Source: Flaveria trinervia (Eukaryota; Streptophyta; Magnoliopsida; Asterales; Asteraceae). Taken from it: DNA of 64,000 nt. Within the stretch, counting starts at the first letter, position 1. Each line of letters opens with the position of its first letter. The position numbers were made by a program, and so were the translations under genes. Location of the stretch: positions 37,926,357 through 37,990,356 of the forward strand of contig CM046443.1 of the NCBI GenBank assembly GCA_025506515.1, written 5' to 3'. A model generated the notes under the pieces. That model was not told the DNA's origin, made no database searches, and saw nothing but the letters and a program-made list of their open reading frames with translations. This document shows, one piece after another, positions 9,520 through 21,263 of the stretch.

Positions 9520-11515
9520 TGTGTTCGCTATAGTGCTAAAACAAACACATGGATTGTAGATAGTGGAGCATCCAGGCACATGACTGGAAACCGGGCACTC
9601 CTATCAAACATTAAATAAATCGAAGGAGGTCATGTTTTATTTGCTAGAAACAAAGGAGGGTACATCACAGCTCAAGGGGAGGTAGGGAACCAGAAAGTAA
9701 AGTTTGATAAGGTAAAATACATTCAACAACTTCAAAACATTTACTTTCTGTGTCCCAAATATTTGACAAAGGCTTTAAAGTAGTTTTTGATAACAAGAAG
9801 TGCTATGTCCTGAAAAAGGACTATGTGAACCGAAGAACCAAGTATTAATGTCAGTCTCAAGATATAATGACTTTTATGTCTTAGATCTATCGAAGGCCTC
9901 CACAACCAATCATCAAGTTCAGTGCTTCTTGTCAAAAGCTACTGAGAAAGATTCTATCTCCTGGCATAGGAGAATGGGACACAACAATCCACGAAAGATG
10001 AACCACTTGATCCATAATGATCTAGTGCGAGGAGTCAATGTCAAGAACATCCAACTCCTGAATTTTTGTGTCGCCTGCAAGAAAGGAAAACAGACAAAGA
10101 AGTCTCATAATGCAAAAAAAAGTTAATTCTATAGAATTGCCTCTTGAGCTTCTCCACATGGATCTGTTTGGTCTAGTCAGTACAAGAAGCATCGCAGGCG
10201 ACTTGTACTACAATGTAGTTACAGATGACTACTCAAGATTCTCTTAGGTGATGTTTCTGAAATCAAAATTAGAAACATTTGAGTCATTCAAAGAATTGGT
10301 AACTACACTGGAGTCTCTCTACAAGCTGGAGGTAAGACAAGTACGGTCAGACAACATAACCGAGTTCAAGCTCAGACAACATAACCGAGTTCAAGAACCA
10401 GTGGATGGAGGCTTTCTGCAAAGAAAAGGGAATTATGTATGAGTTCACTTCCGCCTACACTCCTCAGATGAACGGGGTTGCTAAGAGAACGAATCGCAGC
10501 TTAATAGAGACCGCATGCGTAATGCTGGCAGGCTCAAAACTGCCTATCCAATTTTGGAATGAGGTGGTAGCCAATGCGTGTTACACGTTATATCAAGCTC
10601 TGGTAGTAAAACATCATGACAAGACGTGTTACAAGTTACTTCAATGACGTAAACCAAATCTGGAGTATCTCGAACCATTTGGAGCACCATGCACGTTACT
10701 GAAGAAGACTCAGGATGGGAAGTTCAGCGAGAAGGCTGAAGAGGGCATCTTTCTAGGATACACCAACTCAACGGGTCAAGTAGAAGTGTGGTGTAACGTA
10801 TTCAGAGATACACCACCCCTCCTGCTGGAAAAGGACCCGCATTCTTTTTTCGACTATGATGGATTCTTCAAGTCCTTCAACATACCTCTATGTTCATCTC
10901 ATGATGAGTTAGCATCCAAAATGATATATGATGTCATAAACACACCATCACACAATTGAACATCATCTGACTCACAAGGTGAATTGACTAACCATTCAGG
11001 GGGAGCACTTGAAGCTAGTGATTCCTCCTCTAATGATGAAGGCATGGAGGATACTTAGAACTATCAGGAGGAACAGGTTCTTGTTACTACAAGTCCACAA
11101 GCATCTGACAATGATGCCTCTCAGTTTTCAGAACCTCACACTCCTCCTGCCTCAGGTACTAAATGTTCATAATCTTGATTCTGAGGTAGTTGTTCCCACC
11201 ACTCCTGGATCACGCCTAAATGTCTATCATCCTTTGGAAAATGTCATTAAGGATGTAAGATTAGGAGTTCAAACAAGAAATCAACTGTATTCAGCTGATT
11301 ATGCCTCGGTAATGGAGAAAGGGTACCTTCACGATGGTACTTATCATTGTTTTGTGTCTCAGTTAGAGCCAAAATACATTAGTGAATCCCTAAATGATGA
11401 GGCATGGGTGAGTGCCATGCAAGAAGAACCTCTTAAATTCAAGAAGTTAGGTGTGTGGACATTGGTAGATAGACCTAAAAGTGCTAAGGTCATTGGCACC
11501 AAGTGGCCTTGAAAT
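9520..11515 (+). pseudogene. SIRE A pol: protease, GAG-pre-integrase, integrase
   Basis: The aspartic protease motif WIVDSGASRHMTGN is at 9550-9591. The GAG-pre-integrase domain (ISWHRRMGHNNPRKM, then a C-x2-C pair in FCVACKKGKQTKKS) is at 9950-10125. The integrase core has the first Asp in LLHMDLFG, the second in VRSDNITEF, but the third catalytic position reads NGVAKRTN, where SIRE B has NGVAERKN, so the Glu is replaced by Lys. A 25-bp duplication (10347-10395) shifts the frame just after the second Asp. An acidic linker (SSSNDEGMEDT) follows at about 11020. Confidence 0.8.
10347..10395 (+). repeat. 25-bp tandem duplication inside SIRE A integrase
   Basis: The 24-base text from tcagacaacataaccgag to ttcaag occurs at 10347-10370 and again at 10372-10395. 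The repeat period is 25, not a multiple of three, so it throws the integrase reading frame. The correct frame resumes in the open stretch starting near 10405. SIRE B has a single copy at the matching place. Confidence 0.9.
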
Positions 11516-12677
11516 GTAAGAAAGATGACCAAGGTGTCATCATCAGGAACAAGGCTTGGCTTGTAGTTCAAGGATTTCAACAAGTCAAGGGAATTGATTA
11601 CAATGAAGTATTTGCACCTGTGGCGAGAATGGAAGCCATCTGTATCTTCCTAGCCTATGCCTCTTACATGAAGGTTAAAGTCTATCAATTGGATGTAAAG
11701 ACTGCATTTCTTCATTGTGAAATCCGAGAAACAGTGTATGTCAATCAACCCAAAGGATTTGAGGATCCATATCATCAGGACAGAGTTTACAAACTGGATA
11801 AGGCTATCTATGGGCTTCATCAAGCCCCGAGAGCATGGTATGAAAAACTCTCAACTCACCTTGTGAAACATGGATTTTGCAGAGGTGTAATTGACTGCAC
11901 ATTATTCATAAAAGAAAAGGATGGTGATCTGCTGCTTGTTCAGATTTATGTTGATGACATAATCTTTGGTTCTAAGAATGAAGAATTATGTAAAGAATTT
12001 GAAGCAGTAATGAAGGCAAAATTTGAAATGAGTGTCATGGGAGAGATGAAGTTCTTTCTTGGGTTACAGGTGGATCAAACACCAAAGGGGATATTCCTAC
12101 ATCAGACCAAGTATATCGGGGATATTCTCAGTCGGTTTGATATGGAGAACGCTTCCGCAGCTAGGACTCCACTTGCTATAAACCATGACGTAGCACCCGA
12201 CTAGAATGGTGATCTGGTTGATGCCACCATGTACCGAGGAATGATTGGATCCCTCATGTATCTAACTGCCTCAAGACCTGATATCATGTACGCACGTGTC
12301 TACGCTCAAGATATCAGGCAAAACCAAAATTTAACCATCTAATTGGGGTCAAAAGATATTTCGTTATCTGAATGATACACCAACACTTGGATTGTGGTAT
12401 CGTCATGACGATGACTTCGAGCTTACCACGTACAGTGATTAAGATTATGGCAACTGCAAGATGAACTACAAATCCACCTCAGCAGGTTGTCAATTCTTCG
12501 GGAGAAGATTAGTCACGTGGCAGTGTAAGAAGCATACATCAGTTGGATTGTCAACTTGTGAAGCTGAATATGTTGTTGTGGTAAGCTACTGTTCTCAAAT
12601 CATCTGGATTCAAGAACAAATGCAGGACTAAGGTTTGCAATTTTCTAACACCCCTATCTTTGTTGATAATTCTGCTG
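11503..12677 (+). pseudogene. SIRE A reverse transcriptase and start of RNase H
   Basis: A long open stretch (11503-12204) reads NEVFAPVARMEAICIFLAYA, QLDVKTAFLHCEIRETVYV, LDKAIYGLHQAPRAWY and the catalytic box QIYVDDIIFGS, all typical of Copia RT with both active-site Asp residues present. After a stop at 12204 it continues with PLATNH-like and YLTASRPDIMYA text and an RNase H start (HDDDFELTTYSD, then a stop). The RNase H is cut at codons VDNSA by gypsy A at 12678. It resumes at 29911. Confidence 0.88.
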
Positions 12678-13369
12678 TGTAACACCCAGTTATTTAAAAG
12701 TCAAAGAAAGAGAGGAATAAAGGGAAGGAAAAGAAAGAAATGCTATTTAACCCAGGATGAGGGGTTAAACATTTAAAAAGTACAAGATTTAATTTTTATG
12801 TTGTACGAAAGTAGCATGGCCGCCCATGCCATGCCACTTTTCACTTTTGAGTTCGGATTTTAGAGAGAGAAAGAGCAGAGCTCGGGTTTGAAGAAGAACA
12901 AGAAGAAAGAATCCGAATTCAAGGTAAGAATTCATGTTTTTTTGGTGTTCTTGACTCGTCATATCCTTGGGTTTATGCTTATGTCTGTTTGTATGTGTTC
13001 GGGTATGTTTTTAGTGGGTTTCTAAGAGGTTGAATTCAATTTACAAATGAGTTTGGAGGAAGCCACACTCAAGAGCTGCAAAGGTGAGTTCTAGGACCCC
13101 TCTTTTACTTTTTTTTTAACTGACTTTGTGGCTGGAAATGAATGAATGTATGTTTTTATTAAACTGGGTTTTGGACCCGTATGCTTGAATGTGTGTATGA
13201 TGATGTTATGATGTGATGTGTGACTATGTTCATGCTTGATGATGTATGATTGTGTTTCTAAGGCTTAGAGGGTAAGATTTAAGCATCAAACATGATGAAT
13301 GCGGCATGGAAATCAAATGTGATGTTTTAGGCTCACATGTTATGTTTTTAAATCTACCTAAGTGTTTGG

Positions 13370-13735
13370 AAGTCAATGCGGATGGAAAGGGTTAATGCGG
13401 ATGAACATTAACCATTGAATAAGCTGATGCGGATGAAGTCAAATATGGATGAAGTCAATGCGGATGAACATTAACTAAGTGCATGAAATGTGGATGAGCA
13501 TTTGACTAAGTCTGGGAAATGGGAATGAAGTATGTCAATGCGGATGATCATTTGACTAAGTATATGAAATGCGGATGAGTAAGTCAAATGTGGATGACAA
13601 ATGTGGATGAAGTATGTCAATGCGTATGATCATTTGACTAAGTATATGAAATGCGGATGAGTAAGTCAAATGTGGATGACAAATGCGGATGAAGCAAATC
13701 AAATGCGGATGAATAATAGGGTCATACAGATGAAC
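13370..13735. repeat. Array of ATGCGGATGA motifs in gypsy A LTR
   Basis: Irregularly spaced copies of (a)atgcggatga alternate with phrases such as catttgactaagt and gtaagtcaa. The same array occupies 28320-28710 in the 3' LTR, with some copies closer to the consensus. Spacing varies, so it is a cluster of related motifs rather than a strict tandem satellite. Confidence 0.85.
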
Positions 13736-14249
13736 ACTTAGAATAATTCTGACTTTTGGGAGAAAAAGGAGTAATGTAGGATTTGACCTAGGGGATTCCC
13801 GAGGGTTATGTAAGTTGAGTTTTGGGGTCATAGATGGTATGATGGGCATGTAATGATATGTGCTTGATGCTTATGCATGATGATGATGATGATGTTGCAT
13901 GGTTATACATGATGTATGTTGTGTATGTATGATGCCCTGCATGATGATGTGAATGATATGTTTATGTTCCTTATGATGATGTATGTTTATCTTTCCTATG
14001 ACTTTACGTGTTATCATAATGAATGAACGAAGTATGATGTAACGTAAAGTGAAAGATAATGAAAGAGGAACATGATGATGAATGCATGCATTAATGAATG
14101 AATGAATGTAAGAAAGCCTTGCAAGCAAATGTATGGAGGTGCACACCCACTGTAGGTGTTAGCTCAATGGTGTGCGGGTTAGCTACCCCAAAGGATGCAC
14201 ATTGGGTCTTTCTTTGTGATTGACCGTATGGATGAACCATTGTTGCGTG

Positions 14250-14460
14250 CCTTAGAAACTGTGAGCACTTGGTGCTGGGCACCACCGATGAAGGTCTTTT
14301 ATAGGCTTAGGTCCAGTATCATGAGTATGAAGGGCATAGTAAATGACAATGGTATACCTGAACTTTACCTTAGGTACTGTGACCACTTGGTGCAGGGCAC
14401 CACCGATGAAGGTCTTTTATAGGCTTAGGCACAGTATCATGAGCATGAAGGGTAAAGTTC
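14250..14460. repeat. 118-bp tandem duplication with hairpin in gypsy A LTR
   Basis: The block ggtgctgggcacc...ccgatgaagg...tataggcttagg...cagtatcatgag occurs at 14271 onward and again 118 bases later at 14389 onward. It also occurs twice in the 3' LTR (29249 and 29367). GGTGC and GCACC in each copy can pair; the last copy in the 3' LTR has lost this. The gypsy B LTR has an independent-looking duplication in the same position (about 38420-38670). Confidence 0.8.
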
Positions 14461-14839
14461 GTGGTGATGATGGATGTGTTGGGGTTTGTATGACCATTTA
14501 CAACTCGTTTAACCATTTAAACATATGAAACACAGCGGAATATACAACTTTAAACATGTTATACTTTCTGAAAATTACTATTATCATGTGAAATCAACAA
14601 ACCCATAAACAAAAGGATCTTTATTATGTGAAGAACTAGCATACAAAAGAAGCAAGAACTCCCAAATCAAGACATAATCATACCATAACAAAACCTTTCT
14701 AGATGCCGTGATAATCGACCATAAGAAATCAGAAAAGAGTCAAAAGAAAGGCCAAGACTTCAAGGGTAGAAGTCCTCAAGTGTTCATACCCACAAGCCTC
14801 TAAGCAAACATCATGGTTGCTAGGATTTAAAGCACCAAA

Positions 14840-14900
14840 ACGTCCAAAAGGAGCTGCTGAATTGAAGCACCAAAACGTCCAAAAGGAGGCTGCTGAAAAC
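14840..14900. repeat. 33-bp direct repeat inside the Copia D LTR
   Basis: The phrase gaagcaccaaaacgtccaaa followed by aggagctgctgaatt is repeated at once with an extra ggc. The same pair occurs in the other LTR at about 21617-21686. The duplication predates the insertion. Confidence 0.8.
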
Positions 14901-15136
14901 ACTTTTCAGCGAGCTCCTAAGGGTGATGGAGACCCTTTTCAACCGAGATCCACATCAAGATTGGAGAACCTCTTTCTTCCTTTTGGTTCTTGCATATGTG
15001 TGTGAGAAGAAGAGATGAAGTGTGTGTGCGTTTTGCCTAAGACCTCAAAGAGCACCCAAGGGAGAGGCTGGCCACAAGGGGCGGCCGAACCCTTTTTAGG
15101 GTTGTTCTCTTTCTCTTTTTTTTCTAAAAGGGTCCT

Positions 15137-15143
15137 TATATAT
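15137..15143 (-). promoter_or_regulatory. TATA-like box of Copia D LTR
   Basis: The minus strand reads taatatataagga within otherwise AT-rich U3 sequence, followed downstream by a pyrimidine/purine transition near 15110 that would suit a transcript start. The other LTR has the same box at 21924-21930. Promoter function is inferred from sequence only. Confidence 0.55.
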
Positions 15144-15487
15144 TAATCTTTTGTTCACTAAAGATTAATATAGATATATACACACAATTAACCTTTTAAT
15201 TATATAATGTACACACACTTTCATTATTTGATGTTATTTAATTAAATTAAAAAATATTACAAATAATATCCATGAACAAAATATCCATATAAGTTGTTCA
15301 ATCTCATATGCAACTTATTTAGAAAATCCATTTTCTAAGTTGGTGTATTTATTTAATTGCATGATCATATCATCAATTAAATATTATTTGGTGTTTGCTA
15401 AGCTTGTTATTGGGTATGACCCGAATTGGATCATAACCTACTAACCACATCAATGTTCTATGTGTCTTGGGCATAAAGAATCCAACA

Positions 15488-15510
15488 ATCTCCCACTTGC
15501 ACAAGATACG
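15488..15510 (-). other. Copia D polypurine tract
   Basis: On the minus strand the text cttgtgcaagtgggagatt lies directly before the LTR start TGTTGG. This is the classical Copia plus-strand priming site and confirms the minus orientation. Confidence 0.85.
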
Positions 15511-16300
15511 AAGAATATTGATGCAAGCAGTAAATACCGCCTAACAACGGTTTACTACCCTTAATACGCATGACTTAAAATCCATTCAATAACATCATCC
15601 CTTTCAAGTTCCAAACTTGAAAGGATTTAGGTGAATCAATCATCTATCCTTTTGTTACAGATGTCATGTTAAATCCAAGGACATAGAATGATCATTCCTT
15701 GTTGATTTAGCTTAATCAGGCCTTAGACATCTTGCTCTCAACAAATAAGAGGAACAAATCCCATCTTGACTGCATACGTTTCTCACAATCACCTTGTGTC
15801 ACACCTGAACATAGCCTTATGTACTGTCCATTATTTCAGAATAGTGAAGAACTAACTCAAGGTATAACATTTGGTGAATATCAAAACCCAATATGCATCT
15901 TAGGTCTGAGGATACTAAATGATATTCGCCTGTACTCAAAATTACTTATGATCAATCAAAGAGATTCTATGTAGTAAAATTTGAGACGCGGGTCAGTCCA
16001 ATATTTGCATCCCACAAATATCTATGAACCTTGGTAGCAACCAGTTGCTCTATATTCATACCTTATGAATATCTACCAATCCATGTTCATAATAGTCTTA
16101 CATTCATATTTGTTCCCACAAATATGACCGGCTACGGACATTTAGAATAATAAACATATTCATGGATATAAACATGCTAAAAGGGAACATAACTCAAAAA
16201 TATAAAAGAGTTAAATATTACAATTGTTCCATATTTTATATGCTAAACAGATCAATTCTAATCACCAGAAAATCAAAGTCCTAAGGCATAAGTATGATCC
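15511..16300 (-). other. Copia D 3' untranslated region
   Basis: About 800 bases between the end of the recognisable RNase H and the polypurine tract have no domain. Short open frames here have no family resemblance that I can see. Confidence 0.5.
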
Positions 16301-17531
16301 TCATACTTTGCCCTCAACAAGGAGCTTCGTGAGTGGATCAGCAATGTTTTGATCTTTATGAACTTTACTAATACATATCTTTACCCTTTTCAAGTCCATC
16401 CCATATGATGTTGAATCTCCACTCAAGGTGCTTAGTCTTTTGATGAGTACGGGGTTCCTTGATTTGAGCAATCCCACCCACGTAATTCCCAAAGATTTCT
16501 AGGGGGTCTTGAATGGTAGAGACCACCCCTGGATAAGCAATGGATGAATTTATCCATGCAGCTTCCCAAGCTGCCAATGAAGCGGCTATGTATTCGGATT
16601 TTGTAGTGAACAATGCTACCGTGTCCTGCTTTGAACCTTTCAACGACACTTCTTCTCCATTCATAATAGAAGTACACCCCGATTGTGATCGAGAATCATC
16701 TCGATCAGTTTTGGAAGCCTGCATCCATGTAACCCTTTACAACGACTTTCTCTTCAACAGATTCGTATATTAGAAACATATCCTTAATCCTACTAAGGTA
16801 TTTCAATATACTTTTAACAGCCATACAATGGTTATTTCTATTGGTATCGGCTTTGTCATACTTAATAAGCTTGATTCATCCGGTCTAGTGCATATCATCA
16901 CACAAATGATGGATCCTATAGCAGATGCGTATGGGATATCCTTCATTTGATTTTCCTCATCCTATGAGCTTGGACATTGAGACGTGGTCAACATTGTCCC
17001 TCTTTAAATAGGTACCATACCTTTCTAAGAATTTTCATTTTGAGCCTTTTCAAGACTTTATCAATATATGCACTTTGGTTTAACCCTATCAACCACCTCG
17101 ATCTATCCTTATAGATCCTTATTCCAAAATATGGGCGGCTTAAACGAGATCTTATATGAAAAACATATTCCAAGGTAGGTTTCAACAACTTCCAAGGTTG
17201 GAATATCATTTCCAAATAGTGTGTGTCATCAACATACAACATTAGGAATACAATTATGCTCCCACTAACTTTCATATATACACAACCTTCTCGATGCTTG
17301 TTTCAATCCATAGATTTATCAATTTAACTTGTATACTTTATTAGGATGCCATGGATCGACAAAACCATCATGCTGAACTACATGAACAGTCTCTTCGAGA
17401 TGTCCATTAAGAAAAGCGGCTTTGACATCCATTTGCCAAAACTCATACTTAGAATATGCAGTTATGGCACATAAAATCCTAATCGACTTTAGCATTGCCA
17501 CGGGCGTAAGAGTTTCATCATAATCAACCAA
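16301..17531 (-). pseudogene. Copia D reverse transcriptase and RNase H
   Basis: RT motifs on the minus strand are VDYDETLTPVAMLKSIRILCA, FWQMDVKAAFLNGHLEETV (17319-17531) and LMLYVDDTHYLE (about 17220-17255), a Copia catalytic box with both Asp. RNase H text follows at 16368-16724 (SQSGCTSIMNGEEVSLKGSK, KSEYIAASLAAWEAAWI, HQKTKHLEWRFN), ending near 16301 with IADPLTKLL. Frameshifts and missing blocks separate the parts, for instance the loss of most text between YVDD and RNase H. Confidence 0.82.
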
Positions 17532-18728
17532 TTGAGTTTAATGAAACCTTATGCTATAAGTCTTGACATAAAAGTATTCAAGTTTCCATGCATATCTGTT
17601 TTCATCTTGAAAAACCCACTTGTATCCAACCGTTTGGAGTTAAATGGAGGGTCAACCAATTCCCAAACTAGTTGTTATACATGGATTGCATCCTTACGTT
17701 CATGGTTTCTAGCTATTTGTCCCAATCCAAATTGGAAATAGCATCTTGGTATATGGTTAGCCTATAGGGGGCAACCACATAGCATCCATTCTTGGAATAT
17801 TCATATCTTTTAGATGGAATACTAACTTTACCAGATTTGTGAACGTTTTGTGTGTATTGATCAACCTCTTGATTATCATCAACAACCTCTTGTTGATAGC
17901 TAGTGTCAACCATAAGTGTATCGGCTTGTGGATCTTGATCCTTATCAAGTTCCACTGTTCTATATATATCCTTCCTTCGATAAGGAACTCGATTTCCAAG
18001 AACTTAGCCTTTCGAGCAATAAATACTTTTGCTCTGTTGAGTCGAAGAAATAGTATCCTATACAGTCTCTAGGACTATCAACTAATCTACACTTTCTTTG
18101 TCCGGTTCATATTCATAATATGAGCTTTAAAGATCAATGCAAAAACCCAAAATGATAAAGATAGTAAGCTCATAGCCATAATAAATTGAACCATATCCAA
18201 ATAGGGTTCAGTTTCTCCTTTATCAGAATGAAGAACATAGATAGTATATAGAGTTGATTTTCTACTTCATTATTGAAGATTTTGAACATTTCAAAAGCTT
18301 TGTAATTATGTGTCATCAAGTGCACACAATAATAACGACTGTAAGTGTCGGTAAAAGTAATGAAGTATCTTTCACCAATCTTTGTTATTGTGATAAAAGG
18401 ACCACATACATCCAAATGTATCATTCCTAATAAGTCTTTGGTTCACATTTATCAAATGATACATTTTCATTTGTTTCCAAAAGACAATTCTTTTGAAGTG
18501 TTTGAATCCAATTCATGTTTATGTGACTAAGATGACGATGTCAAAGATAATAATAACTTAAACCCATTTTAAGTTTGTTGGTGCTTAATGTGTATAATGA
18601 GTCATTATAGGATGAATTATCATGAACCAATTCATGGATATCATTAAAAGGCATGTCCTTGAAATGAAATACATCATCCATAAAACTAATATCATTATTT
18701 AAATACTTTAAATCATGATCATATTGTT
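17532..18728 (-). pseudogene. Copia D integrase and linker
   Basis: The integrase core start is readable at 18170-18424 (MIHLDVCGPFITIT, YFITFTDTYSRY, FKIFNNEVENQL), giving the first catalytic Asp in HLDVCG. The part that should hold the second Asp and the Glu is not recognisable. The integrase-RT linker appears as acidic text at 17713-17955 (DQDPQADTLMVDTSYQQEVVD). The gene is clearly dead. Confidence 0.7.
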
Positions 18729-19640
18729 TTAATAGGAAACATTTATTATGTTCCTAGTCAAACTAGGTGCATACAAAATATTTTGAGAAAAACTTCCAAA
18801 CCATTTGAAAGTCTCAAAACAGAGTTTCCCGCCTGAAGCGTACATTTCTTTGAACCCCTTTGCAACAATTGCAAGTATGAGTCTCACATCCGGTATCCAA
18901 TACCCATGTGTTTGAAGAAATGACATTTAATACAATGTGTGAATCATGGATATTGTATTTGAGGTTTGCCTAACATCCCTCTTGTCTTTCAACTCCTTGA
19001 GATAGGAATTATCCTATCTCTCCATACTCAAAGCATGGATCGTTCTCTGTTACCTTAGGCTTCATAAGCTTAGGTTTTTCGAGGTTTCGCTTTAACCTTT
19101 GCTTTGATGTATTCCTTTCCTTTGGCAACAATTGCCTTAGGATCGGGATTGGCCATTTCTTATAGCCTCCCTTATTGATCGGGAGAATAGGTAGAACCTC
19201 ACTATCCATCCCTGCCTCGGTAGCTTCGAGTATCGCGTGAAGTTCAGCAATGTTCTTGTCCTACCCATTCATATATAGTTTATTATGAATGTCTCAAATC
19301 CTTAGTTTGGCAATCAAGGATCAAACCCTTGGCCAACTACTTTGAGATAGGACATTTGAGCATCTTGAGGCTATCAATGTGGCTTTTCATCTTAAGAATA
19401 TATAAGATGATATCGATTGGGTTTCTTCCATGTGACATGCATAAAGTGCTCGAACCGTTTCGAAGCAATCTACTAAAGTTTGTTGAAGGAACATTTCCTT
19501 TAACTAGATTATCATGTCATATGCCCCATGACACTCCAAACCCTTTTGGAGTTCGGGAATCATATTCCCAACATGAGATAGGATACTTGCACAAAAGACT
19601 TAGTGTGCCTAAGCCAATCGTCAAAAGACCTTAACATCAA
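18729..19640 (-). pseudogene. Copia D gag C-terminus and protease
   Basis: Minus-strand text gives a UBN2-type gag tail (LKMKSHIDSLKMLKCPISK, then NIAELHAILEATEAG), a single half-lost zinc knuckle (CFEYGEIG, then a stop) at about 19009, and the protease motif SSNTWVLDTGCETHTC at about 18880-18920. It is followed by YAPSLTRNIINVS. The gag N-terminal half is not recognisable upstream. Confidence 0.7.
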
Positions 19641-21248
19641 CAGTGTTGGTGGGTGAGGAATGGGATCGTCAAGGACATGGGCCTCTACTCATTTTTGATA
19701 ACGATTCTCAAGTTCCAAAATTGAGTCCATAAGGTAATTATGGTTAGGACGATCCCTCTCGAGAATAGATCTCTGTGATAGGGAAGGGATGATCGGGGTG
19801 GGTCGTTATAGTTGCAGTCATTATTACAATAATTGACAAGGTTCATTTTAGTATTTCTGACAAATTTATTTTAATCGTTAATACCCTTAAATTTCTCATA
19901 GACAATTAACAATTAAAATCTAGAATCCAACGTTACATTTAAATGATGGTTAGGTGACCTTTATCCCATTATTTAAATTAACAAGGTAGTCAACAGTTGA
20001 CAATTGCAACCTATTGCAACTTCTAGTCTTATGTGATCGGTTAAACATCATATGTTTAGTCGGCATGTTTAATCCCATCAACACCATTGATGCTTCGGTG
20101 ACCCTAAGCACATGGTTTCCAATTCAAGTCGTCCTACTTACAGACATGTGTGAGTTTTCACATACAAGCGGTTAGGTGACCTTTATCCCACAAGTACGTT
20201 AGACTCACATCAAAGATATAAGTTCCCTACAAATGGTTAGGTGACTTTTATCCCACAAATAGTTCCCAAGTGATTCGAGTGTCATGTAAAAGGATGGTGA
20301 TAGACTTGTTACCAAAGGGATTTAAGTTCATAAATTCTAGATTTTGAAAACTCTATGTACCTTGTAATCACATGCTTTCAAATACATGGTACCCTATGGT
20401 TCCTTTTTTATAAAACCCATTTTATTATGAAATCATTAATCCTTTTAATAACCATTTATAAGTCACTTAATGATTAGGAACCAAAAAAATCAGCTTGTTG
20501 TGATAATTTATTTAGATTGTCTAGCACATCCATATATCAAACAATCAACATAAAATGAATAATCAAACAAGCATATATCCAACAACCATATGTGCATAAC
20601 CATAGCTACTATTGTGACCATACTTGTTTGCCATCACAAGTGTGGTCATTAGGTCTTTCCTAAGGGTTAATAACAACACAAAATTGAGATCACAATGGAT
20701 CTCCCACTTGATGTCGCATCCGTATGCTTCAAGTCCACTTTGTGTCTTCCTTTTGTGCTTCCTTCCCGAGCATCTTCATTTACATAATATATATCCTAAT
20801 ACGTATTTTCTAGTAAAAGAAAGATACTCCTAATCTATTATTACATCCCAATGAATAAATAGATAAATTACAAGCACAAAACTTACAACCCAATTGAACG
20901 AAAATGACCAAAACAAACATACCAAACCAAAACAACACAAGGTCTAAGCTAGGTTATGCACCATCAAATGAGCAATCACAAACATCATTCAACAAACAAA
21001 ATAAACCCCATCAAACCACAAATTTTCAGCCAATACAAACTGAAAATTAGGGTTTGTTTGTCCAAACAAACAACCAAAACATTTCAACCAATTGACATTC
21101 CTATCTTTCAAAGTTTAATCATAAGCATGAAGATATAACTTTGAAAGACATGGGGTTTATTAAATCAACCAAAATCAGTCTCTAATGAGGGATAAACATC
21201 CTTTAAAACCAATTTTACAAGGATAAAGATGCTAGTTTCCACATAACC
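19641..21248 (-). other. Copia D leader region, no coding domain recognised
   Basis: About 1.6 kb between the primer site and the readable gag. It contains three copies of a 21-base phrase (ggttaggtgacctttatccca) at 19948-19968, 20170-20190 and about 20235-20255. The N-terminal gag that should lie here is not recognisable, so this may be a replaced or captured segment. Confidence 0.5.
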
Positions 21249-21263
21249 GGCTCTAGATGCCAT
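21249..21263 (-). other. Copia D primer-binding site
   Basis: The minus strand reads ATGGCATCTAGAGCC immediately after the LTR end, a variant of the Met-tRNA-type site TGGTATCAGAGCC. It directly abuts the LTR at 21264 and fixes which LTR is 5'. Confidence 0.7.

Larger units (their letters stand above)
12678..14476 (+). repeat. Gypsy A 5' LTR, first part
   Basis: The first about 1.8 kb of the 5' LTR matches 27744-29460 of the 3' LTR. It contains an inverted repeat gcatggccgcccatgc (about 12821-12836), two splice-donor-like sites (AAG|GTAAG ending at 12923 and AAG|GTGAG ending at 13083), an array of aatgcggatga motifs (about 13370-13735), atg-rich simple sequence, and a 118-bp tandem duplication (about 14252-14460). 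The last bears a GGTGC-tgg-GCACC hairpin. The LTR is interrupted at 14477 by Copia D. Confidence 0.9.
14477..15487 (-). repeat. Copia D 3' LTR (element sense)
   Basis: This copy matches 21264-22273 over its full length. It contains a TATA-like box on the minus strand (15137-15143), pyrimidine-rich text around 15110-15125, and an antisense 62-codon open frame (14817-15005) with an internal 33-bp direct repeat that is also open in the other LTR. That small frame runs against the element and is probably not a gene. Confidence 0.92.

Noticed and set aside
13871..14146. His/Ile-rich minus-strand frames in the gypsy LTR (also 28777-29100)
   Set aside because: They arise from atg-rich simple sequence in the LTR and occur only because stop codons are rare there.
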